Origin: Anarhynchus alexandrinus
Lineage: Eukaryota > Chordata > Aves > Charadriiformes > Charadriidae
Direction of reading: 5' to 3'
Length of the DNA: 64,000 bases
Assembly: GCA_008711295.1 (NCBI GenBank)
Contig: VUYV01000046.1
Location: 4,355,569 to 4,419,568, forward strand
Shown here: piece after piece, positions 35,373-47,060 of the stretch
Layout: each line of letters starts with the position of its first letter
Numbering within the stretch: position 1 is the first letter of the stretch
Notes under the pieces: generated by a model
Databases searched by the model: none
Told to the model about the DNA's origin: nothing
Seen by the model: the letters and a program-made list of their open reading frames with translations, nothing else
Position numbers and translations under genes: made by a program

Positions 35373-37139
35373 GACAATTTGCAGCTCTCTCTCTCACAGG
35401 AACAATTCAAATGACTAGAAGGGCATTTTTTTTTTTTTGTCATAAAATATTATTTATTAGAGCAAAGTGTGTTGAGGAAAGACTCTAAAAAGCAGTTTTC
35501 ATAGAATCCAACTGTGCTCTAGCTTTCTTTACTATTTTTTTCGTTATGTGTCTTGAAAAATGCACATAACCATTTTTTATATTTTGTGGTTTATACAAAA
35601 TCTTTAACAGAAACTGTTAGTTTCAAGGTTGCAAATAGGCTGCAAATGTCAGGTCATAAATCTCGATATATTTGGTCAGGAAGCAAACAAACCTGAAGTT
35701 GTTGCTGTTTGGTTTTATCAAAGAACAAGACAAATTTCATGGACAGACAGAACATGTCATAGATAAGATCTTACCTTTGGGGGGACAAATTGTTTTGGAA
35801 AAATACTACCCAAGAAAATTAAAATATTTATGGAAACCTCACTCAGGATGTTTCAGAGGAAGTTCTACATAATTAATATGATGACTAGCCATAAAAACAA
35901 ATCATAAAATTGTTCCTTTTCCCTCGTCTCTTCTTATTAACTGGAGTGCGATCTACATTGCACCATGCAGCTCGTTCAGGACAAATAAGTTTGGGTGCTG
36001 GAAGCAGCCAAGTGGAAGCTGAGATCCAAGTGCAGTCTCATTTCTTGGAGCAGTGTAAACACCTAAAAGTCTCGCTAAAATTAATTTTCTTTACGAGTTT
36101 AGAGCTTTACACCCAGAGAGTCATGAGGAAGGGCTCTTTCAGATTGTGTAATTCCATCACGTTGTGCGTCCTCACAGAGATGGGAAATTTAGTGATCTTT
36201 AAGAATTAGAATCTACTTTTCTGAGCTGTGCCCTTGAAAATGCTATATATCTTCATTTCTTGTTATTTAACTGAATGTTTAATAACTTTATATAAATATG
36301 GCACAGTCATAAAATGCTATAAGGAGTTACCCATGTAACTGCTTTAGGAGTAAACATGGATATTAATTTGGTAACTTTTCTTGGTTACAGACACAACTTC
36401 ATAATAGAAAGCCTCTGACAAAAAGTTGTATCATCTTCAAGGGCTACTTGCATAAAATCGTAAAGAAGCAAGTTTAAAAATAGTTATAGAGAGAATAAAA
36501 GTATTTGACCTATTTGAAACAGTTTCACCTTCTATAAGTCGCTGAGAAAACTGAAGGGATACCTCAGAGAAGTGGGTTAGGTGAAAAAAAAAAAAGATAT
36601 TCTGACAAATTTGTGCCAGGAAGGCAAAAGCTAGATTCCAGCTCTAACGTGCATGTGTTATTAATTCACATAAAGAAGTTAATAAGATGAGTTGGGAAAG
36701 AGTTCTACCAACGAACAAGTCCCAAAAGTGGCAAAGTCCCAAAAGTTAAGCTTCTCTCTTCCCACAGTGATACAGAAAAGGGGTTATAAAGGCCTTTAAG
36801 TAGAACAAGCCCTTTGCTTCCTTATGAGTTTCACCTCATCATCACAGCCTCAGATCTCTGCTCAGCCTGACGCCAGGTCTAAGATATGTGAGAAAATAAC
36901 CACACACTGAAATCTGGAGGAAATAAGCTTCACAGTTAGAACACCATATTTGCACTGTGCTGCTGGAAAGGCAACAAAATTGGACAGGGATTTTATTTAT
37001 GTTTTTCCTGTAATTAGGTGAAATACTATTTTAATTGAAGATAATGGTGTCTCTGGTTGAAAACCACAGCCTGTTTATTTAGATTATGTTTTCCTGCAAA
37101 GGGAAATAATGTAACACTGGCAATCAAAAAAAAAAAAAA

Positions 37140-37226
37140 NNNNNNNNNNNNNNNNNNNNNNNNNNNNNNNNNNNNNNNNNNNNNNNNNNNNNNNNNNNNN
37201 NNNNNNNNNNNNNNNNNNNNNNNNNN
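37140..37226. other. Assembly gap (87 N) inside poly-A
   Basis: Both sides are A runs (13 A before, 14 A after), so the gap is a homopolymer that could not be assembled. Any open frame through it (37057-37248) is an artefact. Confidence 0.9.
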
Positions 37227-38317
37227 AAAAAAAAAAAAAAGTATTTAATACAGGTTTTAAATACGGGGTAGTCTTAGGATGCCTTTTTTTGTGTTCACCT
37301 GACTTTAATGTTATTTTGATATTTCAGATTACTACAATTACTTAATTATCATAGTAATTACTTACATTTGCCATTTATTAATATTGAGATTACGCATGGT
37401 AAACATAGGATGCCTAATATGCTTTTTACTACATTCATTTTGGTACCTTACAATGTATTTTAGTTGTTTACAAGACACCGTGGCATAAATTACGGACTAA
37501 TTTTTAGCAGGGCAATCTCCTTTGAAAGCTCTCCCCACAAGGACAGGCAGAAAAATTAGAAGCTAAAGTTCATAATGTCTCTTGTTCATTCAGTGTTTTA
37601 CTCTTTTCTATCCCCCAACCCCCCCAACTTTGAAGAGAACACAGTTAAGACTAGTAATTTAGGACATTTTTGGCTGTTTTTAATTGCAATTTTCTTACAC
37701 ATCTGGCAGGGAAACCTATGTGATTAGTGGGAATCCCAGAAATAGAGGGATTCATTGAACCTGCAAAGGCTTTCCAGTGTCATTTAGAAGAGATAATCGT
37801 ACGTGACTTTTCCTGTGCATCACGGATCTCCAGCTCTGTGGGCAGTTTTCCTGGAGTAAATGCTGTGGGATTAGGTTGTCTATGCGATACGGAGTTTTGC
37901 TGGAAAAATAAGACTTTCTGCTTTATACAGTACATAGAAAATTGAATGGGTTTGCTTATTGTATTTCTTTCTTCCATTTGAACATAGAAACAGAGCTAAT
38001 TTTTCTTTCCTGAGCATTTATTGCTACCTCCCTGACATAATGGGCTAAGGGGCAAGTGAAGTTAAACCATCTGAGCTAAGCAAAGGTGACATTAACCAGT
38101 TTTACTGTGAACGGCTTGTCAGACATTATTAAGCTTTGCCTGGGTCCATCAGGGTTCCTAGCCTGTTAATAAACATTGCCACCAAAAAATTACTACAAAA
38201 CAATTTTCCTTTTTCAGAGAACATACAGGCAAAGAATTCTTCCTTGTCTCCATCCGATATTTAGTTTGCATGTAGGAAAATGAAAAACATTTCTTGCTAA
38301 AACCAGAAAGAAATGTG

Positions 38318-38329
38318 CCCCCCCCCCCC
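38318..38329 (+). repeat. Poly-C run (C12)
   Basis: Twelve uninterrupted C residues in otherwise AT-rich DNA. Confidence 0.85.
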
Positions 38330-38793
38330 AATTATTCTTCATATTTTTTTCAAGAAATTTGAGCAGTAAATATGACAAAATGGTTGAAAAGCTAAATTAA
38401 ATTTGCCTCCAGGATGCCTAAATCTCAGATCACCTATTAAAACCATTCATGACAACACATTTTACTTTTTAAGCTCCCTGAACACATCACTTTCTGAAAT
38501 ATCTCTCTGTTCCCAAGATGGAGTTATCTGAAGCACTCCTCCTAATGTGTTTGAACAGTTAAACTAGCCTAAAGCACTATAACTTTAATGCATTATAAAT
38601 GAATCACTATGGATACAGGGTGTCTTGATGATCCTGAGTATTTGCCTTTGTATTACATTTTGATATCTGTGATGTTTGCCTACCCGGCAGAAAAAAAAAC
38701 AAGCTTCATAAAATTTGATTAATTTATTAGAGCAGTCAAATTAAAAAGGTAAGGGGATAATGAAATATAAGACATATTGAAACAGTAAAATTT

Positions 38794-39050
38794 GCCGCCT
38801 GCCCAGTTCTCACCGCCGATACGTTCACAGACCTTTTAACCAGCTGGTCACATCCTGCAGCCTGTACCTTGGACCGCATCGCCTGCCTTTGGTACAGGGC
38901 TCAGTCGCCGTTGCAGTGCAAACGCGTCTGTCCCCCATGCAGGAAGGGCTGAGGAAGACAGGAACGCACCGTGCAAACTTCCAGCTGTCTTTCCTGCTGT
39001 GTGCTGACACGAGTGCCAAACGCCATCTGCCACACACGCGAAGTGCGGAG
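38794..39050. promoter_or_regulatory. Small CpG-rich patch
   Basis: I count 17 CpG dinucleotides in about 255 bases, against very few in the kilobases on either side. It is short for a CpG island. No transcript or exon is recognised, so the assignment as a regulatory element is tentative. Confidence 0.3.
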
Positions 39051-42000
39051 CTGATTTCAATAAGAAAATGTGGTTAAAAGGCAAATGGCTCTCCACCCTG
39101 ACTTTGCATTTGCTTATCTAGTGCTTCCTCTGATTTCAGTGAGAGGTCTGGTGGAATGTTAACTAGGCAAGGATTGCAGGATTTAGATATCATGAAAATC
39201 AGGTTAAGATGATTGCAGTTGGCAGGGCAAGGGGGGTTGTAGTCCATTCTTCTTGCCTCCTACAACCATCTTGTCACCATGGGTTGATGTACTAGTTTAC
39301 AGACCTCTGGTCGTACAACGAAATATCACTCATCCACCTGGGCAGCCAGTTTCCCACACTAATCAGCATTGCATCTTTTACTGATTTGGAAATTAGCCCC
39401 TTAGGAGCTGATCCAACATCCACTAAAATTCACGGACTATCTCCAAGGGACTGAAGCAGATTTTAGGTAAGAGATTTAAAGGTTCATTCAATCTACAGTA
39501 TCACCAGGACCAGAAAGCAAATGGTCCTTACATCATAGAGTACCTATAGAATTTACTGTTATTTTTACTGAAATTTTTATAGACTCCCACTCTTTTAAGG
39601 AAGGGAGACATTTGCTGTAAAAAGGGAACTACACAGTCTGTGGATGGATGAACTATTTTGCAAATTCCAAACCTGCGCAGGGATCGTGGAGTCCAGACTG
39701 AGGACTACATTTTCTTCACATCCAGGATTAAGTGGATGTCATGAAGAGCCGCTTCAAATTCAAAAATTCTCCTGCTATTCTTCAGATGGCTGCAGAATTG
39801 CAGCAGCCAGTATCATCTTACTGGCAGGGGTTTTGTTCAGTTAGAAATATGCAGTATGACAGGATAGTGGTTGCCTCTGCCGTGTAACAGATTTAATCTG
39901 ACAGAGAGGTCGATACTAAGTGTGTAACGACTTGCATCACACCCCAGTTTTGTGTTCCTACTTGCCTTATCCTGAATCCCTTCCAGCCCATCTTTCACTG
40001 AAGCATCTAAAAACCCACAGAAGTTATAGCTCCATGTATACTTAAACAGGTCAGCTACTTGTGCTAGTTAGTGCCAACTAACACAGTTCCCCAACAGAAA
40101 ATGTGAAAGTAGGAATTTTTCTGTTTTTACTCCTTTGTTCATGGCATGAAGAAAGTTTCTCTGCATTTTGTGTTTTTCCTCCATTACTTCTCTTGCTTCT
40201 GCTGCAGGAAGTCAAGCTGAACTTAAACTTGAGTCCTACTCACTTGTCTCAATTTGGTCTCCAATATTTTCTTGGACCTTTACATTTTTAGTCTCCAAAG
40301 TAAACGTCTGTGAAATCACAAATTAAGAGAATTTACTCATGATCTAAAAAGAGGAACTCACGGAACGCAGCCCCTCCTTTTGAAGTGCGCTGTTGGCAGG
40401 TGTCCCTGGGTGAGGAGCACAGACACAGAACTGACTAACAAGAAATGAGCTCCACTGCTCATGTTGTTCTCTTCCTGCTCTGTAAGTTCATGGCAGGTAC
40501 ATAAATGAACCTTTGCCTGCAGAAAGAAAAATCTTCCCTTCCACAGCAAAAGATTATGATCATGTTTTGCTCAGAGTTAACATCTTTCCCATGTAAAACA
40601 GCCCTTCTTGGGCTCCTCAGAAGAAACAAGGGCTGACTGAGCAAGTAAAACACACTTAAGAGGACAATATGTGACGCCAGAGATGAAGCAGACAAAAGCA
40701 TGAGAGAGAGGGAGTATAACCATTGTCATTTCTAAAACAGCTAATTGAAGCCTATGAAGAATTCAGCTACTTGTCCATGTCAATTTTTAATGCAGCACAC
40801 TCCCTTGGTGGCATCTTTATTTCCCTGTGACAGTGGGGAGATGTTTTTCAGACTCTTTAATATTTCATATAAGCTCTACACGTCTTCATTCTGGTTACCG
40901 AAACCTGCTCCATGCTGCTGCATCTCTTCCAAATCAACCAAATCTTCATGGAGACGACACCTCCCTCTTGATTTGATCTGAAGAGTCTATTGCCTTGTTT
41001 CTTGTTTCACTCCCTGCTCTTTCAGTGTCAGCTTCATCCCTAGTGTATGACCAGGAAGTCAGAGAAGACAGTGAAGTGTAAAGAGGATTATAGTCATTTA
41101 CTGCTCAGTTGCTTCAAGCCTGGTTTTTGTGGGGCTTGTCCTTGTCCTTTATTTATTATTTTTTTAATTAATTGAAGAAACTAATTATCTACAAAAGGAT
41201 CTTCACGTTTTCTTTACGTCAATGGTTTTGCCCTTCCATTATACTTTCTGAGCTTCCCACTCCATGACAAAAAGAAGTGTGATGCCCTTCATAAAAGTCA
41301 ACAGGAGATACGGAGACACTGTCCAATAAAAACATCCCTTGGAGAAATTAAAACTGTCAGGAGCAGTTTACAGTCAGCTCAGTTTGTGGAGAGTGGCGGC
41401 TCCCCAGCTGGTAAACGGGTGATCATGGTTGGACTCTGAAGAGGTCTCCTCTTCCTGCTTTGGCACAGGCTCAGATGCCCTCTGGTTTTTGCATCTGCCC
41501 TTCATGCATCCCACGTGGACGGGAGGAGAAGCTGTATAAGTGCATGTCAGAAGAGAGACAGTTTAAAGATTAAGTTTTCTGCATAATAAATGCCATCGGC
41601 TCAGCAGCACACGTGGCACTCTCTTCCTGGGACACCTGCAGTGTTGCAAGTGCACTAAATACCTCTTTGGGGGACTTCAAAGAGATTAGACCTCTCTTGT
41701 TTGGATAAGGCATTCAGGGCACTTCAGTTGGCCTGATGATACTGAGATGTTTCCTACTGTAGGACAGCATGTTCAGAAAGGCGTTTTAAATCCCTTTTTA
41801 AGAGATTTTTTTTTTTTTCTCCATAATGGACGTTGGGCATTTCAGGTAAGAGGGGTGTTAAAAAGATTGGTCTTGGGGGGGTGATGCAGTCAGGGATAGA
41901 GCAAGCAAGAATGTGGACCACTGCTAACAAATGCACAAGAGCTGCTACAGAACAGTCATTGGGCTTCCCAGTGCCTTAGCAGAGTCAAATGAAAGGGCTA

Positions 42001-42519
42001 TGAGATGTAATCACTGAGAAGCAAACCTATTAAAGCTAAAGCAGTGTGATGAAAGCAGCAATCAATGCAGGCAGTAGAGGATTTACATAACTTGTAGAGA
42101 AACAATTATTTGGTTTTAGTTATGTTTTCCACACAATCTAGCAATCACAAACTGTTTTATATTCCTCTGCAGTTTTCTCTGAAGAAAGCGTTTCCTTAAT
42201 TTTCTTTAAAGATGTTTTAAGTTGCTACTTTCCCTTTAAAACCCTCTCTGTACAGGGAATAGCACCTTCAACTGCCAAAGGGCTGATGAGTACAGGGGAC
42301 AAACTTTGCCTGCAGAGCGTTCTGCCTATGAGTAGGACGCATGGGCATGGAGACTTTGATGAAGTCTCACACAGCACTGAGCTACTGTTCCTGAAGAAGA
42401 ATGAAATAGTTTGGTGGGCCACAGGGGCCACCAGGAAAGGTTTTAGGAAGGTGCAATCAGCGTCACAACATTGTCCTGGTCTGGCAAAGTTGCTGAGGCA
42501 CACGGTGATAGATAGTGCA

Positions 42520-42563
42520 CTTCTACTACTCTTCACTTCTACTTCTTCTACTACTCTTCACTT
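42520..42563 (+). repeat. Pyrimidine-rich repeat, period 25
   Basis: CTTCTACTACTCTTCACTT occurs at 42520-42538 and again, exactly, at 42545-42563. Confidence 0.85.
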
Positions 42564-45500
42564 GAAATGCACGTACTGCTTTGACTGGTTTCGGTGCCTG
42601 AATCTGTGCATCACCCTTCATCTCTTCCAAAACACCTCTTTGCTGCAGGAGTTCAGTCCGATGTCACCAATAGCATGAGCTGGTTAAACAGGAACGGGAA
42701 TGACCACATATCAGAGACTTCATAAGCAGCTCTTCCTCGTGAGGGCCGGCTGGTTTCTGACTGACCCCCAGTTAACACTCCTGCTTAAAGAATGACCTCG
42801 TACATCTGAAAGAGTCAGGGATTTTCTCTCTGTATTCTGAGACAAAATTGCTATTGGAATGCCAAAAAGCATTTGAAACAGGAAGAAGTCGATGTTAATA
42901 ATAGGGAAGAATACGCAAATGTCTGGTTATCTGCCCGGCCTGCTATATGTTAAAAGTACTAACGAGCAATTGTGTTGCAAAGCCAAGAATAACTCCTTTG
43001 CCTGAAAAGAAATAGTTGTCTGAGAGTCATGCTGTTTTTCTTGGCACACCATTGCAGCTCAGCCCTCGGTGAACTTCAAGAAACGGAAATACAAGGATAT
43101 GGGGCACCTAATAGGAAACTCGCTTTCCATTGCCTTATGGACAGACAAATCCACAGGAGTTACCTCCTCGTATTCATTCTTTTGAGTAATCTACAGACTC
43201 GGTATTGTTATATGACCTTCTAACCACATGTGCACAACAAAGTATTGCTCAATGCTTTACAGATGCATTTCCTGTTTGAAATAAAAGTTCAGTTCAGAAA
43301 GAAAAATATAGAAAAACGGTGTAGTTTCCCTTGTCTACACTTTTTTTTAAAGAGTAAGAGACGTCTCTCACTTTATCTTAACTTTTTGTGTAGGTTGTTG
43401 GCTGCTTTTAATTGGAAAAAAAAAAGAATAAAAACATAAGTCTGATCTCAGTATCAATATGATCATACTCTAAAAGCATTTCTTCAGTCTCTGGCCAGTA
43501 TCATTTAACTTTAGCAGCTAAAGTTGTGTCCCTGGCATGAAGATATTCTCTGCAGCCTATTTCATCCCACGTCCTACCACATACAGAGCAAGAAACAATC
43601 CTTTCCTTAGCTTTCATTAATTAGCTTAAAAGCTATTTGTTAACCACTGATCATTTAAAAGCCAGATTTCAGCTGTTACACACGATGTTGTAACCCACAT
43701 TGGATGCACATTAATAACTCAAATAGGAAATTCATTAAAGGCTGAAATAATTCCCAGCATAGCAGCTGTCCTTTCCTGGAAAATGAAACTACCTTGTGAT
43801 AGATGTGGTCTCGTGTAAAATTCAAATAACAGGAGTTTTAAATGTTCGCTATTTCATTGGGTGACTGTTTACCGAGGAGCAGTAACTTTGGACACTGGTA
43901 AGCCTTCGAGTCGTGATTTGTGTACAACTCGGTTGCAGCCTAGAAGGGTTTACATTTCTTGATGGAAGTTATTCAGAGCTTACAGTTTAGACAACTGAAA
44001 TCACTGTACTTTTCTAACAATGCTAATTGGTTTCTAGATTGCACTATTTTGCTGTGTTTAGCAAAGAGAGAACTGGTATCCTGCTTCTCTGCATGCTGTT
44101 CAGTATGCACCGGATCATTAATGTGAAATACTGCACAGCTGGTTTGCAATTCATCTTAAAGATGAACTGCAGTTCCTTAATGGTCTTGAACTTTTAGTTT
44201 AACAAAATAAATAATATAAATCCTTCAATGTAGGGCAGAGGGGAGGAACCGAAAGTGCCCATTCCTGGCAGTGGGGTTATAAAAACTCTGCTCGAAAATG
44301 CCTCCCATCTTATTAGACATTACTTATTTCCTGACATCATTTCTTGGAGTGGATTAATTGTCACCAGCCAAATATTTTGCACAACACAGAAGGTGCCAAG
44401 GAATTATCTGAGCATATACGTCTGTATCACTGAAAGTGGCCAATATGACTTAGGAATGCCACCCAAAGTTCTTTGCCTAGTTACACCATAATATCCCATT
44501 AACTCTATTTTTCCTTTTTTTTTTTTTTTTAAAGTATGAAATTCACACTTTATAGCCAGGTTCTTGTTTGCTGTATTAGGGTCATATTTCAGAGCAGTAG
44601 GCAATAAACTGTTTTGGAGTTTAATTATCTTCCCTCTATTAGAACATTTTGGGCCAATGCACTGGAAAATCCTGACTCATGACCAACTCTTCAGTGGGGA
44701 GTGTCAGTATAACTTCTGCACAGGCCATAAAAAATGACAGCAATTTACTGTGTGCACAAAGTCTTTCTATACTTTGCTTTGTACTATTGGTGTCTGATTG
44801 CACTATCATCGATGAAGACAAAAAAAAATCTCACACTGATCTCTGTAGGAGAGAAAATTAAATTAAAAGTAATCCATTTAATGTGTTACACGTCTCAAGA
44901 AAAGCAATTGTCAGGTTCAGTGTGAAGACACAACACCAATATTTTCATATTCCTGGTGGAGTCTAACAGCCTGTGACTGGAATGTCAGCAAGAGTTGCAG
45001 GTTCTACTAGGACACAGGTTTGTGATATATCCTCTAATATGAGAAAAGAGTCAGTCAATTAAATGAAAAGAATGGCAAATTTAAAAGAGGTGAAAATCTC
45101 TCTTCTGATGTAGGTTAGCCTGGACTGTCAAATCCATTGCACAGAGAGCCATCAGGTCAAGTATTATGGCTGGATATTTAAAGAGTTTGGAACATAACCT
45201 GCCAATTCATATTGCTGTGCAATGATAATTAGACACCATCGTGATGGTCTTCAGCATCCAAGAAAGACAAAGTTATTCCTTTGAACTTCACTGTGCACTT
45301 GATGAGTTTCAATGTAGTTATGAGGACCAAAACAGAAGAAAAAGATTCTCAAAGGTCAAAAGTATATTAAGGAAGTATAGTGACATTGCTGTTCCTACTG
45401 TCTTCCCATGGGAGCTGGGTACCAAACCCTCAGTGGTGACCCTGAAATTCCCCCACATTGTGTTTTGACTATGACTAACACACGTGAAATTGAAACTTTT

Positions 45501-45743
45501 ATGGGTAATCTTATGCTCTGTGTGAAAAATAATCAAAGGGAGAAAAAGCAAAATTTAAGGAGCATGGGCAGAGGAGCATGGGCTTCAGGCCAGAGGCTTC
45601 AGCCAGTATTGCCCAAGTAGGAATGAGTAGACTGAAGTGTAAAGATGCAGCTGAAGGGCAGGGTGCCTTCTAACCCAGAGCACATTTGGGCTGGATTCTG
45701 GAGGTCAGTGGTTGAAGAGAACATCGATGCCCCTCCCAGCCTT

Positions 45744-45798
45744 ATTCCTATGCCCTATACCATAGGGCATGTAAGGCATACCCCATAGGAATATAGGG
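45744..45798. repeat. Nested, overlapping inverted repeats
   Basis: ATTCCTATG (45744-45752) pairs perfectly with CATAGGAAT (45784-45792). ATGCCCTAT (45750-45758) pairs perfectly with ATAGGGCAT (45762-45770). A third pair, CCCTATA (45753-45759) and TATAGGG (45792-45798), competes with both. The three-base overlap means the stems are alternatives rather than one long hairpin. Confidence 0.75.
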
Positions 45799-46099
45799 TA
45801 TATCTGTCAATCACCTACCATGCTGTTCAGTGAGTGTTTTTCTCACAGGGTTTGCTGTGCACTACTGGGTAGGTGCTATGTTACCGGGCACATTCCCATA
45901 AGAATTTTATTGTTACACTTTTTTGGTTTTACCCACAAAAAGTTGCTCTGTTGGAAAGGTTTTGTTTCTTCTTAGTGCAAAGAAGTATGTACCAGGGGTG
46001 AAACACAAAGTAGAGGCTGCTTTATGCTCCAAGATGTATAACAAAAATCAGAGCATAAGTGGGGAATAAACATTTTTGAGGAAGAAAATTACATAAAAT

Positions 46100-46571
46100 G
46101 AGGTGGAGAGGTGCCATGGCAGGAGCACCCTCACACACACCCTCTGTGGGTCTAACAGCATGGTACAGGGGCATGGTGGCTCGTTTGATGGGAAGCTAAT
46201 GAGTCATGTATGCAAACAACCCCCAACCACTTACCTCAGATACCCAAGCCCTAGAGACCACCTCAGCTAATAAACCTATCTTGGAGGCACCTTGACCAAT
46301 GAAAGCTACATGACCACTCCCAATAGGTGATCACAGCTCAGATCCAACCAGGATCCCCTGGTTGTGAGGTCCCAACCAGAGACCCCCTTTTGACTGGTTC
46401 TCCTCAGAGCAGTGGGTCTGCGATTGGAAGCCCTGAACCTGTAAAAAGCTATGGCTGCAAAGTGTTTCTAGGATAAGTTCCCTGATAATTTTTACCATTT
46501 TACCATTTTTGTGAAACCATTAAAACCTGATTTTTTTGGATGTCTTTTGCTGGTCTTACATTTCCGTGACA
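46100..46571 (+). mobile_element. Possible degenerate solo LTR
   Basis: The right end looks like an LTR R-U5: an ATTAAA signal (46519-46524), a T/G-rich stretch, 'ctggtcttacatttccgtgaca' in pieces, and a terminal CA at 46571. Upstream are a CCAAT box (46296-46300) and a weak TATA-like 'gtaaaaag' near 46441. The left boundary is a guess and no target duplication was found. It does not match the TGTGCTGG family. Confidence 0.35.
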
Positions 46572-46763
46572 GGTACCAGGAAACACATTGCCAATTCAAG
46601 AAAAGAAGTGGCTACTTGGTATTCAGAATACCAAAGAGTGAAACTGATGAAACTGTCTGAAGACACAGCAGTAACGCCGGGTGTGGTTTTGGCTTTATTA
46701 TAGGTTTTTGTTATGGAAGGATCTTTATTATGGCTGGAGAGTCTGTATTATTAATAACCCATA

Positions 46764-47060
46764 TCACAGAGAATGAGGCTAGATGGGACATCATGCAAGA
46801 GATCATTTACCTCATTTCCCTGACCCACACCTCCATTTTTCCTGCCAGATGTCTGACTACCCTGTTCATAAAACCCTACAGTGATTGAGACTCCCTCTTA
46901 AGACAGTTTTTGTAAGCACTTACCTCCTTTTGTTCAAAAGTGTTTCCCAGTGACCTACCACAGACTCTGTTACTACAGGTGAAACCCACCTTATCTTCCT
47001 GTACAAACCACGGACATGGAGATCAGATTGTTCCAACTCTTTTCATGCGAAGATGACAAA
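46764..47060 (-). mobile_element. Ancient CR1-type LINE 3' remnant
   Basis: The order of motifs follows an antisense CR1 3' end, heavily mutated: 'tcacagagaatgaggctagatggga', 'agagatcatttacctcatttcc' in outline, then a 'ccctacagtgattgagactcc' block corresponding to the ORF2 C-terminal 'SPSLEVF' codons, and a decayed 'ttgttc..agtgt' segment. No open frame. Recognised by order and wording only. Confidence 0.5.

Larger units (their letters stand above)
35373..46099. other. 10.7 kb of unique DNA with one gap
   Basis: No exon, LINE or LTR is recognised. The stretch holds an 87-base gap at 37140-37226, a C12 run at 38318-38329, a CpG-rich patch at 38794-39050, a pyrimidine-rich tandem at 42520-42563, a homeobox-motif-rich stretch at about 43680-44170, a T run near 44518-44531 and nested palindromes at 45744-45798. 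Open frames reach 130 codons (42286-42678) without known motifs. Confidence 0.5.

Noticed and set aside
37057..37248. 63-codon frame spanning the gap
   Set aside because: Half of it is N and poly-lysine from the flanking A runs.
42286..42678. 130-codon plus-strand frame
   Set aside because: No motif; a serine/threonine run reflects the pyrimidine-rich repeat at 42520-42563.
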